From Paenibacillus sp. CF384 (GTDB lineage Bacteria; Bacillota; Bacilli; Paenibacillales; Paenibacillaceae): a DNA stretch of 64,000 nt. Position numbers and translations under genes: made by a program. This document shows, in pieces, positions 52,901 to 61,521 of this stretch; the stretch's first letter is position 1; every line of letters begins with the position of its first letter. The stretch lies in contig NZ_FNNV01000001.1 in NCBI RefSeq assembly GCF_900106745.1, positions 682,001 to 746,000 on the forward strand. Direction: 5' to 3'. The notes beneath the pieces were generated by a model. It had not been told where the DNA came from, ran no database searches, and was given only the letters and a program-made list of their open reading frames with translations.

Positions 52901-55900
52901 CAATCGGACCCTTGAATGCCACTCCGTTGAATTGGACAGATGTGTCGAAACGTTCGTTGAAATAGGCTGAGGTATCGCCTCCGAATGCCGAATTCGAGAT
53001 CAGCAGCCCGAAACCGTTGACGCTGTCAATATAGATGCCTGTTTGACAGTCTTCCGTCGTGACTCCATAGAACTGCGCGTTCGGAGATTCGTTGCCGCCC
53101 GGTTCTCTCCCGATCCACATCCCCGTCTTATACCCTGATACGCGTAGACCGGATATATATTCCCAGTCCGAACGGTGCATCATGAATCCGGTAGCGTTCG
53201 CTCTTGTATAAGCCTTCGCATCCGCAAGAGTCGGTGCGCCGACAAGTCCGGAATTCGCCCAGTATTTCGGGTCGATGTCGACGTTCTCGATACGCCCGAT
53301 GTCCGTACAAGTATGAATGACGATGCCCTTGTAGAGCGCTGTTATCTTGCTGTTCAGGACATAATGCATTTCGCTCGGCAGCGAAATGAATCCTCCCCAA
53401 GCGTTGACGAGCGTCACGTTATCCAGCGTCACGCTGTTACCGGTTCTTTGATAGAACGTCCATGGATACGGAATGCCATGAATCGTCTCCGTATCCCCTG
53501 TCTTCTGACCGTCCTCGCCTCTGACTTCCACTACGGTTTCGGCAGTAAGATCCTGTTCGGGGTACCAGACGGAAAGGTTCGTTACGCCAGTGCCCTGTTC
53601 CATATCGATGAATCGATCGGACACGTTGGCTACCTTTTTCCCGCCTGTTTGATTTTCACGCTCGTCGGAATCCACGTACGTGTCATAATTAGCGGTTGCC
53701 TTGCCGGCATATACCGCGAGTATAGTTCCGTCGATTTTACCGTCGTATGGGTCCGCATCCGGGTTATCCCATTCGCCACGGAGCTGTACGCCCGCCCGCA
53801 AATTCAACACTTGTTTATATTCGTAGGTCGTATTGCCGTTCGCGCTTTGAACGCTAACGGTGCCGGTCGTTTCCGTACGGAACGCATAGGTTCCCGCCGG
53901 AATATAGACTACTCCGCCGCCGTCACGATAAGCCGCGTCGATTGCTGCTTGGAAGGCCTCTCTGTTATCCACATTCAAGAGATGTTCCGTTGCTGCCATC
54001 GCTTCCGTTATTGCACCGAAAGCCAAGACGTTATAGTCCGATATCGCCCAATCTTTCGCGTCGTTTTCCTGCGAGATTGCCGTTCTCATGTAATTTGCAT
54101 AATCGTACCTGCCCGGAACCGTCAACACGAACGATTTGCTCTCGGATACGAGAGCGGCTGCCGGGCCTCTTGTGACCGTCGCCGTGAGCGTTACGATACC
54201 GCCGCCGTCCGGACGGTCCGTCGGGATCACGCCTGCAGCGTTTATCCGAGCAGCGTCTGACGTCGTCCACGTAATATCCGTCATATTCTCGCCCATCGAC
54301 GGAAGAACGAGATTCGTCGACACCTTCGTCTGAGAAGGATTCACACCTTTGATCGAATCCCATGTTAGTTTGCTAATCATATGACTTACTGCATCCTGAT
54401 CGGTACCGGTACCCGTTCCGCGAACGACGATCGTAAAGGTTTTTACGACCGGTACTGCAGTACCTTTGCTTATTGTCGCCGTGAGGGTTACGGTTTCATT
54501 GTTTTCTTGACGCGCTACCGCGCCGGAGTTGCTGCTAATTACCGCGTTATTAGTAGATGTCCATGCGATGTTCGTTCTTGCCGCACCAGCCGCAGCAAGC
54601 GTCAAATTCGTTTCAACCAGATCTTGCCTCGTATTTGCTCCTTTGATAGCATCCCAATTGAGCGCGTCCGCAGCAAGCTGTACCGCTTCTGCGTCCGTTG
54701 GCGGAATTTCGGTTATGCGAATGCTCTGAATGATGGCTCCCGCCGTGGCGAAACGAAGGTGCGCCCCTTGATTCTGCGCGCCTATCGCATAGTTTGCTCC
54801 GTTAAGCACAACCTTCGAGGTGACCCAAGCGCTGCCGCTTCCCGCCGCCGGAATGCTGGCCGATCTATAGGCATCATATCCGGAGAAACTGCCGGGATAG
54901 ATGGTGTTATAGTGCAGAGAGATACCGCCGGTTGCACTCGGTCTCCAGTAGGTGACCGCCAGTTCGACCTTGTTTACCGGCTTAAGGCGATTGTCGTCTA
55001 CGATAACGTAAAGAAAGTCGCCAACCTTCACGCCGCCGACAGCGCTTTGAGTTACTCTCTCTACGGCTACACTGTCTCCTTCGAGGCTGATGCCAATGCC
55101 ATTGCCTTGAAGCTTGTTGCCCGATGGAACAAACGTGCCGGAATCGTTGAAGTCAATGAACACTTCGGCAAGCTCATCAGCCAAACTGGCTACTGTCAAA
55201 GCAAACGGGACCTGAACAGGCGTTGCGCTGCCTTTGCTTATTGTCGCCGTAAGGGTTACGGTTATGTCCTCGTCCGGGTCGCGGGTGACGTTACCAGTTG
55301 CGGTTTCTATAATACCTGCCGGATTAGCCGACCATGCGATAACCGTATCTCTCGCTCCCGTTGTTGGAAGGGATAACGCCGTTCTAACGCCAGATTGGTT
55401 CGCATTTCCATTCTTGATCGTGTCCCATGTCAGTTGAGCCGCAGCATCCGTTACAGCTTGATTGTCGTCAATATGCTCGATCTTCACTCTGGTATGTGTT
55501 CCTGCGAATGGATACTGCGTGCTTTGAGCCGTGCGTGCGAACGTATAATAGGTATTGCCTGTTGGTTTTGCAATTGTCGCAGCGTACACGCCTTCATGGA
55601 GTGTACCCGTCTTCCAATCGCCTTCTACAGGAGCGCTGCCCGTAGTGTTGACCGCAAACTGCACAGCTTGGCCGTTGGTCGGCGCAGCCGACGATAACGT
55701 AACGCTGTCAGCTGTCTCAACGGCTGCGGGAATCGGTTTCGGCGAATCCAAGCTGCTCTGGAAGCGCGGGTTCTTGATATAGATGTCGCCTTGGGGTACA
55801 GACGCCCATTGCATTTGCAGTCTCCCGGCTTCTACCGTGTCCAGATTAACGGGATTGAAACCATTCGAAGAATTGGCAGCCGATAATTGCGCATATACCG

Positions 55901-57428
55901 TAATCCATCCGTTAGCAGGTCCATTTCGCATTTCGCTAACGTTAAGACTAAGACGCGAATTAGTGTCGAGGTTGTTGCCTCCGGCCGCTATGGCAATCCA
56001 GTTGTTTCCTGCAACATTCAAAAGATCCGAATGATTAACATACATATCGAACACAAAATACTGGTTCGCGTAACCTAATAAATCCTGATTGCCGCTGCTA
56101 TTAATAAAGCGGGCATCCCAAATCCGCTCAGCGCCTGCTCCGATTCTTCCAGCGCCTAACTTAAACGCGGTATTTCCGTCCGGCGCAATCGCATTCGCTC
56201 CCTCATTTGCATTAGGGAAATACGTCGCAGCCCGAGCGTTGACCGCCGCCGGCACAGCTTTCACCGTCACCGTAATCGCTTTAACAGCACTTGCCGCACC
56301 TTTGGTTATCGTCGCCGTGAGCACAACAGTCTTGTCTACGCCTCTGTTGGATAAACGATCCACGCTTCCCGTGCTGCTTATTGCCGCATTGTCCGAAGAC
56401 CATGCTACGTTCGTCGTTCCTATTGCCGTCGAGAGATTGAGTCTTGATTTCACATCGCTATCCATTGTATTACTGCCTTTAATCGTATCCCATGTCAGGG
56501 ACGACGCCACTGTATCTACCAAAGTTTGTTCGTTAATAGTCGTTACGGTAGTTCTTGTCGATGCGCCGATGAAGTTGTAGCTGGCGTCTGCTTTCGTGCG
56601 TGCGAATACATAGTAGGTGTCTGCTGAAGGCAATGCGGCAAATTGATAAGAATAAACACTACCATTGTTAACTCCATCCACCCAACCGGATGAGGGAGCA
56701 TTCCCGTCTTCGCTTATGGCAAATTCCACGGCTTGCCCGCTAGCCGGTGCGTTCGCAGTTACTGTTCGAGTTGCCACGTCAAGTGCGGGAACCGATGACG
56801 GTGATAGCGGAACGCCTAACGTACTTTTCTGGAAATGGGGGTTTTTAATGAAAACGGGGGTGCTGGGAACGCTGGTATCCCATTGCAGATGCATAGCCAG
56901 TCTGGTTACTTTGTCTAGCCAGGCATCATTGAAATTCCCGGCTACCGCACTTGTCGACGATAACTTCGTATAGACCGTCGCCCATGTGCCCACCGCTGCG
57001 CTTGTGACCCCGCTTATATTAAGCTGCAGTCGTGAATCGGTGTTAAACTTATCCCCAGAGGGGTTGCTGTCGCTTACAATGACGAGCCAGTTATTTCCTT
57101 GCATATTTTTGAAGCTCGCATTGGGAATGTACATCTCGAACACGAAGTAGCCGTCTTTATAGGCCGATAAATCCTTCAAGGGCGACACGCTCGGCGTGAA
57201 CAGGTTATCCCAAGGACCGCCGCCCTTAGAGGTTCCTGTATTTAAACTCCACGCCGTCTGTCCGTCCGGCGCATTGGTTGCCGTGGCCGTATTGCCATCC
57301 ACGCCTGCATTTACAGTCAAAAGCTGTACGGCATCTCCCCATTCTGCGCTAACTGATTTCGGTGGAGAAAACAAAGTAAGAACCATCGCTGTCACAAGCA
57401 AATAGGCTAGCAACCGTCTTTTTATCAT
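49941..57428 (-). CDS. Giant secreted protein: CBM-like, aBig repeats, two pectate-lyase-like beta-helices, CBM9
   Basis: The 2,495-aa exported protein begins with a signal peptide (RRLLAYLLVTAMVLTLF ... VSAEWGD). The order is: two galactose-binding-like modules each followed by a small beta domain and an atrophied Ig repeat (SSLTWDTIKGSN; AQLTWDTIKNGN), a third CBM-like module, and two more aBig repeats (DALNWDAIKGAN; SKLTWDSIKGVN). Two Pectate_lyase_3-type beta-helices follow (AAIDAAYRDGGGVVYIPAGTY; ALDYIKVHHGGGTVYLPGGRY), then a CBM9-like domain (SRFAWDDNNLYGYIVVKDDVHF) and a ~75-residue C-terminal domain ending TQIREIYIVSP. The ATG at 57428 is chosen with GGAGGG nine bases upstream. No catalytic residues are certain. 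A cre site lies at 57564, so glucose repression is likely. It may bind or cut a pectin-like or other cell-wall polysaccharide. Confidence 0.87.
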   Translation of the reverse strand: MIKRRLLAYLLVTAMVLTLFSPPKSVSAEWGDAVQLLTVNAGVDGNTATATNAPDGQTAWSLNTGTSKGGGPWDNLFTPSVSPLKDLSAYKDGYFVFEMYIPNASFKNMQGNNWLVIVSDSNPSGDKFNTDSRLQLNISGVTSAAVGTWATVYTKLSSTSAVAGNFNDAWLDKVTRLAMHLQWDTSVPSTPVFIKNPHFQKSTLGVPLSPSSVPALDVATRTVTANAPASGQAVEFAISEDGNAPSSGWVDGVNNGSVYSYQFAALPSADTYYVFARTKADASYNFIGASTRTTVTTINEQTLVDTVASSLTWDTIKGSNTMDSDVKSRLNLSTAIGTTNVAWSSDNAAISSTGSVDRLSNRGVDKTVVLTATITKGAASAVKAITVTVKAVPAAVNARAATYFPNANEGANAIAPDGNTAFKLGAGRIGAGAERIWDARFINSSGNQDLLGYANQYFVFDMYVNHSDLLNVAGNNWIAIAAGGNNLDTNSRLSLNVSEMRNGPANGWITVYAQLSAANSSNGFNPVNLDTVEAGRLQMQWASVPQGDIYIKNPRFQSSLDSPKPIPAAVETADSVTLSSAAPTNGQAVQFAVNTTGSAPVEGDWKTGTLHEGVYAATIAKPTGNTYYTFARTAQSTQYPFAGTHTRVKIEHIDDNQAVTDAAAQLTWDTIKNGNANQSGVRTALSLPTTGARDTVIAWSANPAGIIETATGNVTRDPDEDITVTLTATISKGSATPVQVPFALTVASLADELAEVFIDFNDSGTFVPSGNKLQGNGIGISLEGDSVAVERVTQSAVGGVKVGDFLYVIVDDNRLKPVNKVELAVTYWRPSATGGISLHYNTIYPGSFSGYDAYRSASIPAAGSGSAWVTSKVVLNGANYAIGAQNQGAHLRFATAGAIIQSIRITEIPPTDAEAVQLAADALNWDAIKGANTRQDLVETNLTLAAAGAARTNIAWTSTNNAVISSNSGAVARQENNETVTLTATISKGTAVPVVKTFTIVVRGTGTGTDQDAVSHMISKLTWDSIKGVNPSQTKVSTNLVLPSMGENMTDITWTTSDAARINAAGVIPTDRPDGGGIVTLTATVTRGPAAALVSESKSFVLTVPGRYDYANYMRTAISQENDAKDWAISDYNVLAFGAITEAMAATEHLLNVDNREAFQAAIDAAYRDGGGVVYIPAGTYAFRTETTGTVSVQSANGNTTYEYKQVLNLRAGVQLRGEWDNPDADPYDGKIDGTILAVYAGKATANYDTYVDSDERENQTGGKKVANVSDRFIDMEQGTGVTNLSVWYPEQDLTAETVVEVRGEDGQKTGDTETIHGIPYPWTFYQRTGNSVTLDNVTLVNAWGGFISLPSEMHYVLNSKITALYKGIVIHTCTDIGRIENVDIDPKYWANSGLVGAPTLADAKAYTRANATGFMMHRSDWEYISGLRVSGYKTGMWIGREPGGNESPNAQFYGVTTEDCQTGIYIDSVNGFGLLISNSAFGGDTSAYFNERFDTSVQFNGVAFKGPIVSNARGGVISFEDSSFDEYDDGYALNFLNRGNALVSQSNFKQASKHAHLGANFGSFKSVNAGYNLNIESANLADHIDNLNLDVKADGTNTTVQSVKDVDYLFEPIPKDIKTDIDVHPRPASNAVLRLDLPRSLTSNAPTVDISAKLQDALDYIKVHHGGGTVYLPGGRYRLDHPVIVPAGVEVRGTWDVQHHTQGGGTAIFTTYTGGDEGENGASLIRLLANAGLRGLSITQANITSVTLSNPDQTIKTPFLVQGQGAGVYAINLTIPIGDKGIDLASYRTDGHYVDYLGGTLLRAGIWVGGGSEGGFIRNMQLNPHYALRLPAGQGYTAPSGDLYGFVQRYLSALKFSDVEGETIFNNFVYGSVYGVHFLKRDLGNGEYAYPGKLTMIGHGSDGCAYSLYVEDADEHTTIIAINSELVNTNIATEPDRAYVRMGDTPNTAKIHPDAELVLYNSAFWGSPSLAGAVVNNGIVRFQQANFTQLPGNNPGIDVRGGRAKVYSSYFQPSKDGQNNNVYAMLRDGGTSIELSNNYYASGLRNSTPANNPYGIYGSDLLAEPFVFGFIQSGDQKQFSFKYNVSGKVSAPGTLTMVSPAAYAEAFTPIPFGALAAGESVTVDLPSYVAGLITFKLQLEDGNEYAYTVKFDTAYAEQASSAGTGNPAKNAATPAFVMDTEDYVTAGTWDGPQDLSAESRFAWDDNNLYGYIVVKDDVHFNNQTGGNIWREDNLQLGVDLRNPVTDSTTRNELGFALNNDNEVITWVWTRPSGSNAPTAPITDIVAKITRDEETKTTIYELKIPFNTLYRNPAPELADGRIGVSIMLNESDGPDESDGSRGTFEVASGQLKNSEIFTDLLLLSDGEYKERLEASARAAVSKALGSGSAADIALARNFITILADGEVKAELLASLEPPATVIGATPTAYVEKLKGNKNNLIITVREKYSDGSFNDITKTFSIQNNAKGTYEVGPYKVYVDTKGNTQIREIYIVSP

Positions 57429-57563
57429 TCTAAAATTCCCTCCATATCTAATGTAGTTTAGGCGCAACAAGACAACACTTTCCCCTTATGCCCGCTATCG
57501 CATCACCTCTACGATTCCATATGGCCAAACTTGCAAAAGCGCATTTGACAACAATCGACACCA

Positions 57564-57577
57564 TGTTAGCGCTTTCA
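57564..57577. promoter_or_regulatory. cre site (CcpA) upstream of the giant secreted protein gene
   Basis: The minus strand reads TGAAAGCGCTAACA, a full 14/14 match to the cre consensus TGWAANCGNTNWCA, 136 bp before the start codon. Confidence 0.75.
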
Positions 57578-57787
57578 CTAAAACATGCAAAAAACGCCTC
57601 TTCCTACTTGTTAAGCCTGTACTCCTCTACCGCAGCGTTACTCTGTCTATATGGAGGACTAGTCTTATCATACGAGTGTTGAAATCCAGTTTCTATGAGG
57701 TAATCTTTTCCTTACGAGGGCATTATTGTCCTAAATAAAACTGGCTATGAATCCAAATGAACAACAAATCTGCTGTTACCTCTACAT

Positions 57788-57826
57788 AACAAAGAGCAGC
57801 TGCCATTGTGGCAAACTGCTCCTTGT
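57788..57826 (-). terminator. Terminator after glnL
   Basis: GAGCAG (57794-57799) pairs with CTGCTC (57816-57821), with an inner TGCCA/TGGCA stem. The minus strand continues TTTG. It closes the transporter/two-component operon. Confidence 0.65.
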
Positions 57827-57865
57827 TGTTAAACTGACGACCTGACGAATCATAAACAACGCTTT

Positions 57866-58765
57866 TTACTGATGTTTCATTTTATCAAGCGTCTCCAAGT
57901 ACAGGACTTGAAGAAACTTCTTGATATTGACTTTGCGCTTCTCCTGCGGGTATTTCTCGTCGATTTCTCGCATCTTGAGACGCACGTCCTCGAAGTCAAA
58001 ATAAAGCGGCGCGTAATGCTCGAACTTCGGGTGGCTGTAATCCGTGAGGCCGATACTCGCCAGATTGGATAATGCTGCGATGACGGTCCGGCGAACGCGC
58101 TGCTCGACCGCCTTCCCTTCTTTCTCGATATCGCCGCCTTCCGGCTTGCTCACCTTGGCTCCGACCTCGTATAACGCTTTCAGCGGCGGGATGCCCCCGC
58201 CTTGATGCCGCCCAATCAGCCATGACATCATTTCGATGATATCATGGCTTCCGCTTTCACCGATGATGCCCATGTCCATTAAGATCACCTGCATGATTTC
58301 TTTGGCATCGTGCTTCTTACGCACGCCAGGCGGCTCTGAATTCAGGTCATCCAGCTTCGCGATCGACTGTTTGATTTCCTTCAGATAGCGGGACATTCGC
58401 CATTGCTCGCACACTTTGCCTAGCACGGCTTTGACTTCCACCCGGTTAATCGGCTTCTGGATATAGAATTCAATGCCCGCTTGATACGCTTTGCTAATCA
58501 TTTCTTTATTCTCGATCTGGGAGATCATGACATACTTTCCCTCGTACCCTTCCTCATTTAGCCGCGTGATCGTTTCGATCCCGTCCTGGTCCGGCATTAA
58601 CAGATCAATGAGCACGACATCGGGGTTCTCGTCTAGTACAAGCCGTTTCCCTTCAACGCCGCCCGCCGCCATTCCGACCACCTCACCGACGCCGCCTTTC
58701 TCGATAATCGTCTGCAGCATCCGCCTGCTTACCGCATCGTCGTCGACAATACAGAATGATAGCAT
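57866..58765 (-). CDS. glnL: GlnL-like response regulator
   Basis: The 299-aa product has a receiver domain (CIVDDDAVSRRMLQ; phospho-Asp in DVVLIDLLMPDQDGIETI; YIQKPINRVEVKAVL) and a C-terminal YcbB/GlnL-type output domain (ALSNLASIGLTDYSHPKFEHYA). In Bacillus GlnL activates glutamine-uptake genes with its partner kinase. It lies five bases after the kinase gene and in one operon with the transporter it probably controls. The receiver and output domain order fits the family. Confidence 0.85.
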   Translation of the reverse strand: MLSFCIVDDDAVSRRMLQTIIEKGGVGEVVGMAAGGVEGKRLVLDENPDVVLIDLLMPDQDGIETITRLNEEGYEGKYVMISQIENKEMISKAYQAGIEFYIQKPINRVEVKAVLGKVCEQWRMSRYLKEIKQSIAKLDDLNSEPPGVRKKHDAKEIMQVILMDMGIIGESGSHDIIEMMSWLIGRHQGGGIPPLKALYEVGAKVSKPEGGDIEKEGKAVEQRVRRTVIAALSNLASIGLTDYSHPKFEHYAPLYFDFEDVRLKMREIDEKYPQEKRKVNIKKFLQVLYLETLDKMKHQ

Positions 58766-58770
58766 TGTAC

Positions 58771-60078
58771 CTACACTCCCTTCTTCAACTTCACTGTTGG
58801 AAAAGCTGCAGAGAACGTGGTTTCAGTATCCCGCTCCGGTTCCGTAAGGAGAAGTCTGCCCGTGAACGAGCCGACGATAACCCGAACATGCGAGAGGCCG
58901 ATGCCGGTCGCAGCGACGCCTTCCTGATTGAATTTGGTCGTAAACCCGGGCTCGAATACCATATCCTTATCCTGTTCGGCGATCCCCGTCCCCGTATCGC
59001 TGACGATAAACAAGGTGTCTCCACCGCGTTCGCGTACCCGGATGCGTATCGTTCCATGCCGCTCGATCGCTTCGACCGAGTTGGCTGCCAAATTGTTAAG
59101 CACGGTGATAAGTGGGATATAGTGCGCGGTCAGGTAATCGATGCCGATGTCCTTCTCGATCCGCACCTCTTTCTTAAGCATCCGGCTGTATTCGCCGTTC
59201 GACTTTTCCACAAGCTCGACGATCTCCGCCAAGGTCATTTCCGGGGCACTCTCCAGGTCGACCAGTTTCATCAGTCCTGCCAGGATGCGCTGCGAATCTT
59301 TCTTCACCTCGTGAATCTGTTGGGTAATTCCGAGAACGGATCGCCCATAGTCATGCAGCCCTTCCTTGTTCAGCTGTCCGTACAGATCGTGGCTCTTCGC
59401 GGTAATCTGTTCGATCACATCCATCGATTTGCGCAAATAGAAGACTTCGCCATAGAGTCCGCTGCCGACATTGATCATTTGTTCGATCCGTTTCTGCTGC
59501 TCGGCGTGAACGCTTCGCATTTGGTGTACGGCTATACTGCTGTAGATGCCTGTCGTAAAGTAGCTGCGAACAACGGCGATGACCGAAATCAGCATCCACT
59601 GATTGATTTGAAAATACGGCAGTCCGAAGGCGATGCTGCGCATCAGCAGCTCCGCTTCATTGGAGACAACGTCGATCAGAGACACGCACGCTCCGAGAAT
59701 AAGCGGATTCAATTGATGTAATCTGCGTTGAATGAGGGCCATTCCGGCCCCGAATACGATGTAAAAGAGCATGGCGGAGAAGTGCGTCTGCACGCTGCCC
59801 AGAAGATCGAACGTGCCGGACGAGGCGGCTCCGTCGAACGATACCCGAAACAGCAGCACCGTCGCGCCGGCGGCGATCCCCGTCCGCCAATAAGGCAGAT
59901 GGCTCATTAGCAGAAGCAGGAACAGAAAGGCGCTGCTGCCAAGACCGATGCGAAAGACCTCGCCGATGAACGGGTTGATCTTGAATTCCCCGGCAACCGC
60001 TACGACGATGGCGACGATGGTAATTTGCATGCTTTCCGATTTGGACCAAGTTTGTATGGCTATAGGAATGACTCCCAT
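58771..60078 (-). CDS. glnK: GlnK-like sensor histidine kinase
   Basis: The 435-aa kinase has about six N-terminal membrane helices (KINPFIGEVFRIGLGSSAFLF onward), a helical region with a Spo0B/GlnK-type dimerisation segment (GITQQIHEVKKDSQRILAGL) and an HATPase domain (TVLNNLAANSVEAI, DTGTGIAEQ, GIGLSHVRVIV). The usual H-box is not obvious; the His in QQIHEVKKD is the best phospho-acceptor candidate. The start is uncertain: the ATG at 60078 has no clear ribosome site, and an ATG at 60030 is behind GGAAAG. It senses glutamine or nitrogen state by analogy only. Confidence 0.82.
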   Translation of the reverse strand: MGVIPIAIQTWSKSESMQITIVAIVVAVAGEFKINPFIGEVFRIGLGSSAFLFLLLLMSHLPYWRTGIAAGATVLLFRVSFDGAASSGTFDLLGSVQTHFSAMLFYIVFGAGMALIQRRLHQLNPLILGACVSLIDVVSNEAELLMRSIAFGLPYFQINQWMLISVIAVVRSYFTTGIYSSIAVHQMRSVHAEQQKRIEQMINVGSGLYGEVFYLRKSMDVIEQITAKSHDLYGQLNKEGLHDYGRSVLGITQQIHEVKKDSQRILAGLMKLVDLESAPEMTLAEIVELVEKSNGEYSRMLKKEVRIEKDIGIDYLTAHYIPLITVLNNLAANSVEAIERHGTIRIRVRERGGDTLFIVSDTGTGIAEQDKDMVFEPGFTTKFNQEGVAATGIGLSHVRVIVGSFTGRLLLTEPERDTETTFSAAFPTVKLKKGV

Positions 60079-60102
60079 CGGGTTTCTAACGTCCGAGGTT
60101 GG

Positions 60103-60753
60103 TTAGCCCCATTTATTTTCAAGGCGCTTGGCCGCAAGCGACAGCGCGTAATTGACCACGAAATACAAGACAGCCACAAGCGCCAGAATCGGCAGCGTAT
60201 AATTGAAATTTTGCGCGATGACGATCTTCGAATTGTGCATCAGCTCAGGTAGCGAGATCACGATGGCGAGCGACGTGTCCTTGAGCAAGGAGATGAACTG
60301 GCTCACGATCGGCGGCACCATGCGCCTCAGTCCCTGCGGGAGCACGATATGCCAAACCGTCTGCGTATAGGTGAGACCCGACGAACGGGCGGCTTCGACC
60401 TGTTCTTTGGGGATGGAGCTTAGTCCGCCGCGGACGATCTCCGAGATCATGGCCGCTTCGAATACCGCCAGACCGAGTATGGCCGAGCTCATGACCCCCA
60501 GCTTGAGGCCGACGTCCGGCATCGCGAAATAAGTGAAGAACAAGATCAACAGCAGCGGCAAATTGCGGATAAGCTCGACGAGCACGCCGAGGATTTGGGA
60601 TACGACCGGAATTCGCATATAACGCAGCGTTCCGGTGATGCTGCCCAGCACGAAGCTCAGCACGATCGCGACGAAAGCAACCCAGAGCGTGATGCCGAAG
60701 CCTTTCATGACGAAGATGAGATTATGGTAAGAGAAAGCACCAGCAATGTCCAT
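60103..60753 (-). CDS. glnP: Polar amino acid (glutamine-type) ABC permease
   Basis: The 216-aa HisMQ-type permease has about five helices and the EAA loop EQVEAARSSGLTYTQTVWHIVLP. Typical features are the early YHNLIFVMKGFGITLWVA start and the C-terminal LAAKRLENKWG. AGGAGG precedes the ATG. It is the second permease of the pair, placed between the first permease and the two-component genes. Confidence 0.88.
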   Translation of the reverse strand: MDIAGAFSYHNLIFVMKGFGITLWVAFVAIVLSFVLGSITGTLRYMRIPVVSQILGVLVELIRNLPLLLILFFTYFAMPDVGLKLGVMSSAILGLAVFEAAMISEIVRGGLSSIPKEQVEAARSSGLTYTQTVWHIVLPQGLRRMVPPIVSQFISLLKDTSLAIVISLPELMHNSKIVIAQNFNYTLPILALVAVLYFVVNYALSLAAKRLENKWG

Positions 60754-60802
60754 CCGCCGATCCTCCTAAAGTTATAATCGAATTTTGCGTTTCACGGCAC
60801 TT

Positions 60803-61456
60803 CTATCCGTTCTTGGCCAACCTTCGTTCGAGCTGAAGCGCGGCGAAGCTTAAGGGAAGAGTCAGAACGAGATACAGCGCCGCGACGAAGATATAAGTAT
60901 CGAAGGTTGCATACGTCTTGCTGGCCACCTGATCGCCATAATACATCAGGTCGAATCCGGCGAAGACGCCGAGAATCGACGAATTTTTTACGAGGTTGAT
61001 GAATTGGTTGCTGAGCGGCGGAATGACGATTCTAATCGCCTGCGGAAGCACGACATGCCGCATCGTCTGCATGTACGTCAATCCGGACGCTCTGGCCGCT
61101 TCCGTCTGTCCAGATGGAATGCTCATGATACCCGCCCGAATTGCTTCCGCAACGAAGGAGGCGGTATATACCATTAGACCGACCGTACCGCAGATGAATC
61201 CGCTTAACGTGATGCCGAGCGAAGGCAAGCCGTAATAAAACACAAATACAACCAGCAGCAGCGGTATATTCCGCACGAACTCGACGTAAGCCGTCCCGAT
61301 CCACCGCAACGGCTTGACGGACGAAATACGGAATACGGCGATGATCGTCCCAAGAACGAAGCTTCCTAGTAAAGCAATGACGCTCGCCCAGATCGTGTTG
61401 CCAAACCCTTTCATATAGATTCCGAAATGGTCCGTAAAAATCGATATGTCCGGCAT
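60803..61456 (-). CDS. glnM: Polar amino acid (glutamine-type) ABC permease
   Basis: The ~217-aa HisMQ-type permease has the EAA loop GQTEAARASGLTYMQTMRHVVLPQ and the signature YVEFVRNIPLLLVVFVFYYG. The ATG at 61456 is behind GGAGGGATAGC; the frame extends upstream to 61552 across the preceding hairpin, which argues against that longer start. It pairs with the permease at 60103. Confidence 0.88.
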   Translation of the reverse strand: MPDISIFTDHFGIYMKGFGNTIWASVIALLGSFVLGTIIAVFRISSVKPLRWIGTAYVEFVRNIPLLLVVFVFYYGLPSLGITLSGFICGTVGLMVYTASFVAEAIRAGIMSIPSGQTEAARASGLTYMQTMRHVVLPQAIRIVIPPLSNQFINLVKNSSILGVFAGFDLMYYGDQVASKTYATFDTYIFVAALYLVLTLPLSFAALQLERRLAKNG

Positions 61457-61479
61457 GCTATCCCTCCCGATATGCAGAA

Positions 61480-61504
61480 GATGGGTGGCGCTTGGCCACC
61501 CATC
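61480..61504. other. Intergenic hairpin between glnH and glnM
   Basis: GATGGGTGGC (61480-61489) pairs perfectly with GCCACCCATC (61495-61504), with a GCTTG loop. No T-run follows on the minus strand. Such hairpins often protect the 3' end of binding-protein messages and give more binding protein than permease. Confidence 0.6.
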
Positions 61505-61521
61505 CTGTCGTTCGCTAACCT

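Larger units (their letters stand above)
57429..57865. other. 437-bp gene-free stretch upstream of the giant gene
   Basis: It contains the cre site at 57564-57577 and the terminator of the downstream-facing gln operon at 57794-57821. The AraC-type box found in the other carbohydrate locus is absent. I see nothing else. Confidence 0.6.

Noticed and set aside
53175-54260. 361-residue plus-strand frame inside the giant secreted protein gene
   Set aside because: It is antisense to clear beta-helix coding sequence, has no ribosome site and its composition is that of a shadow frame.
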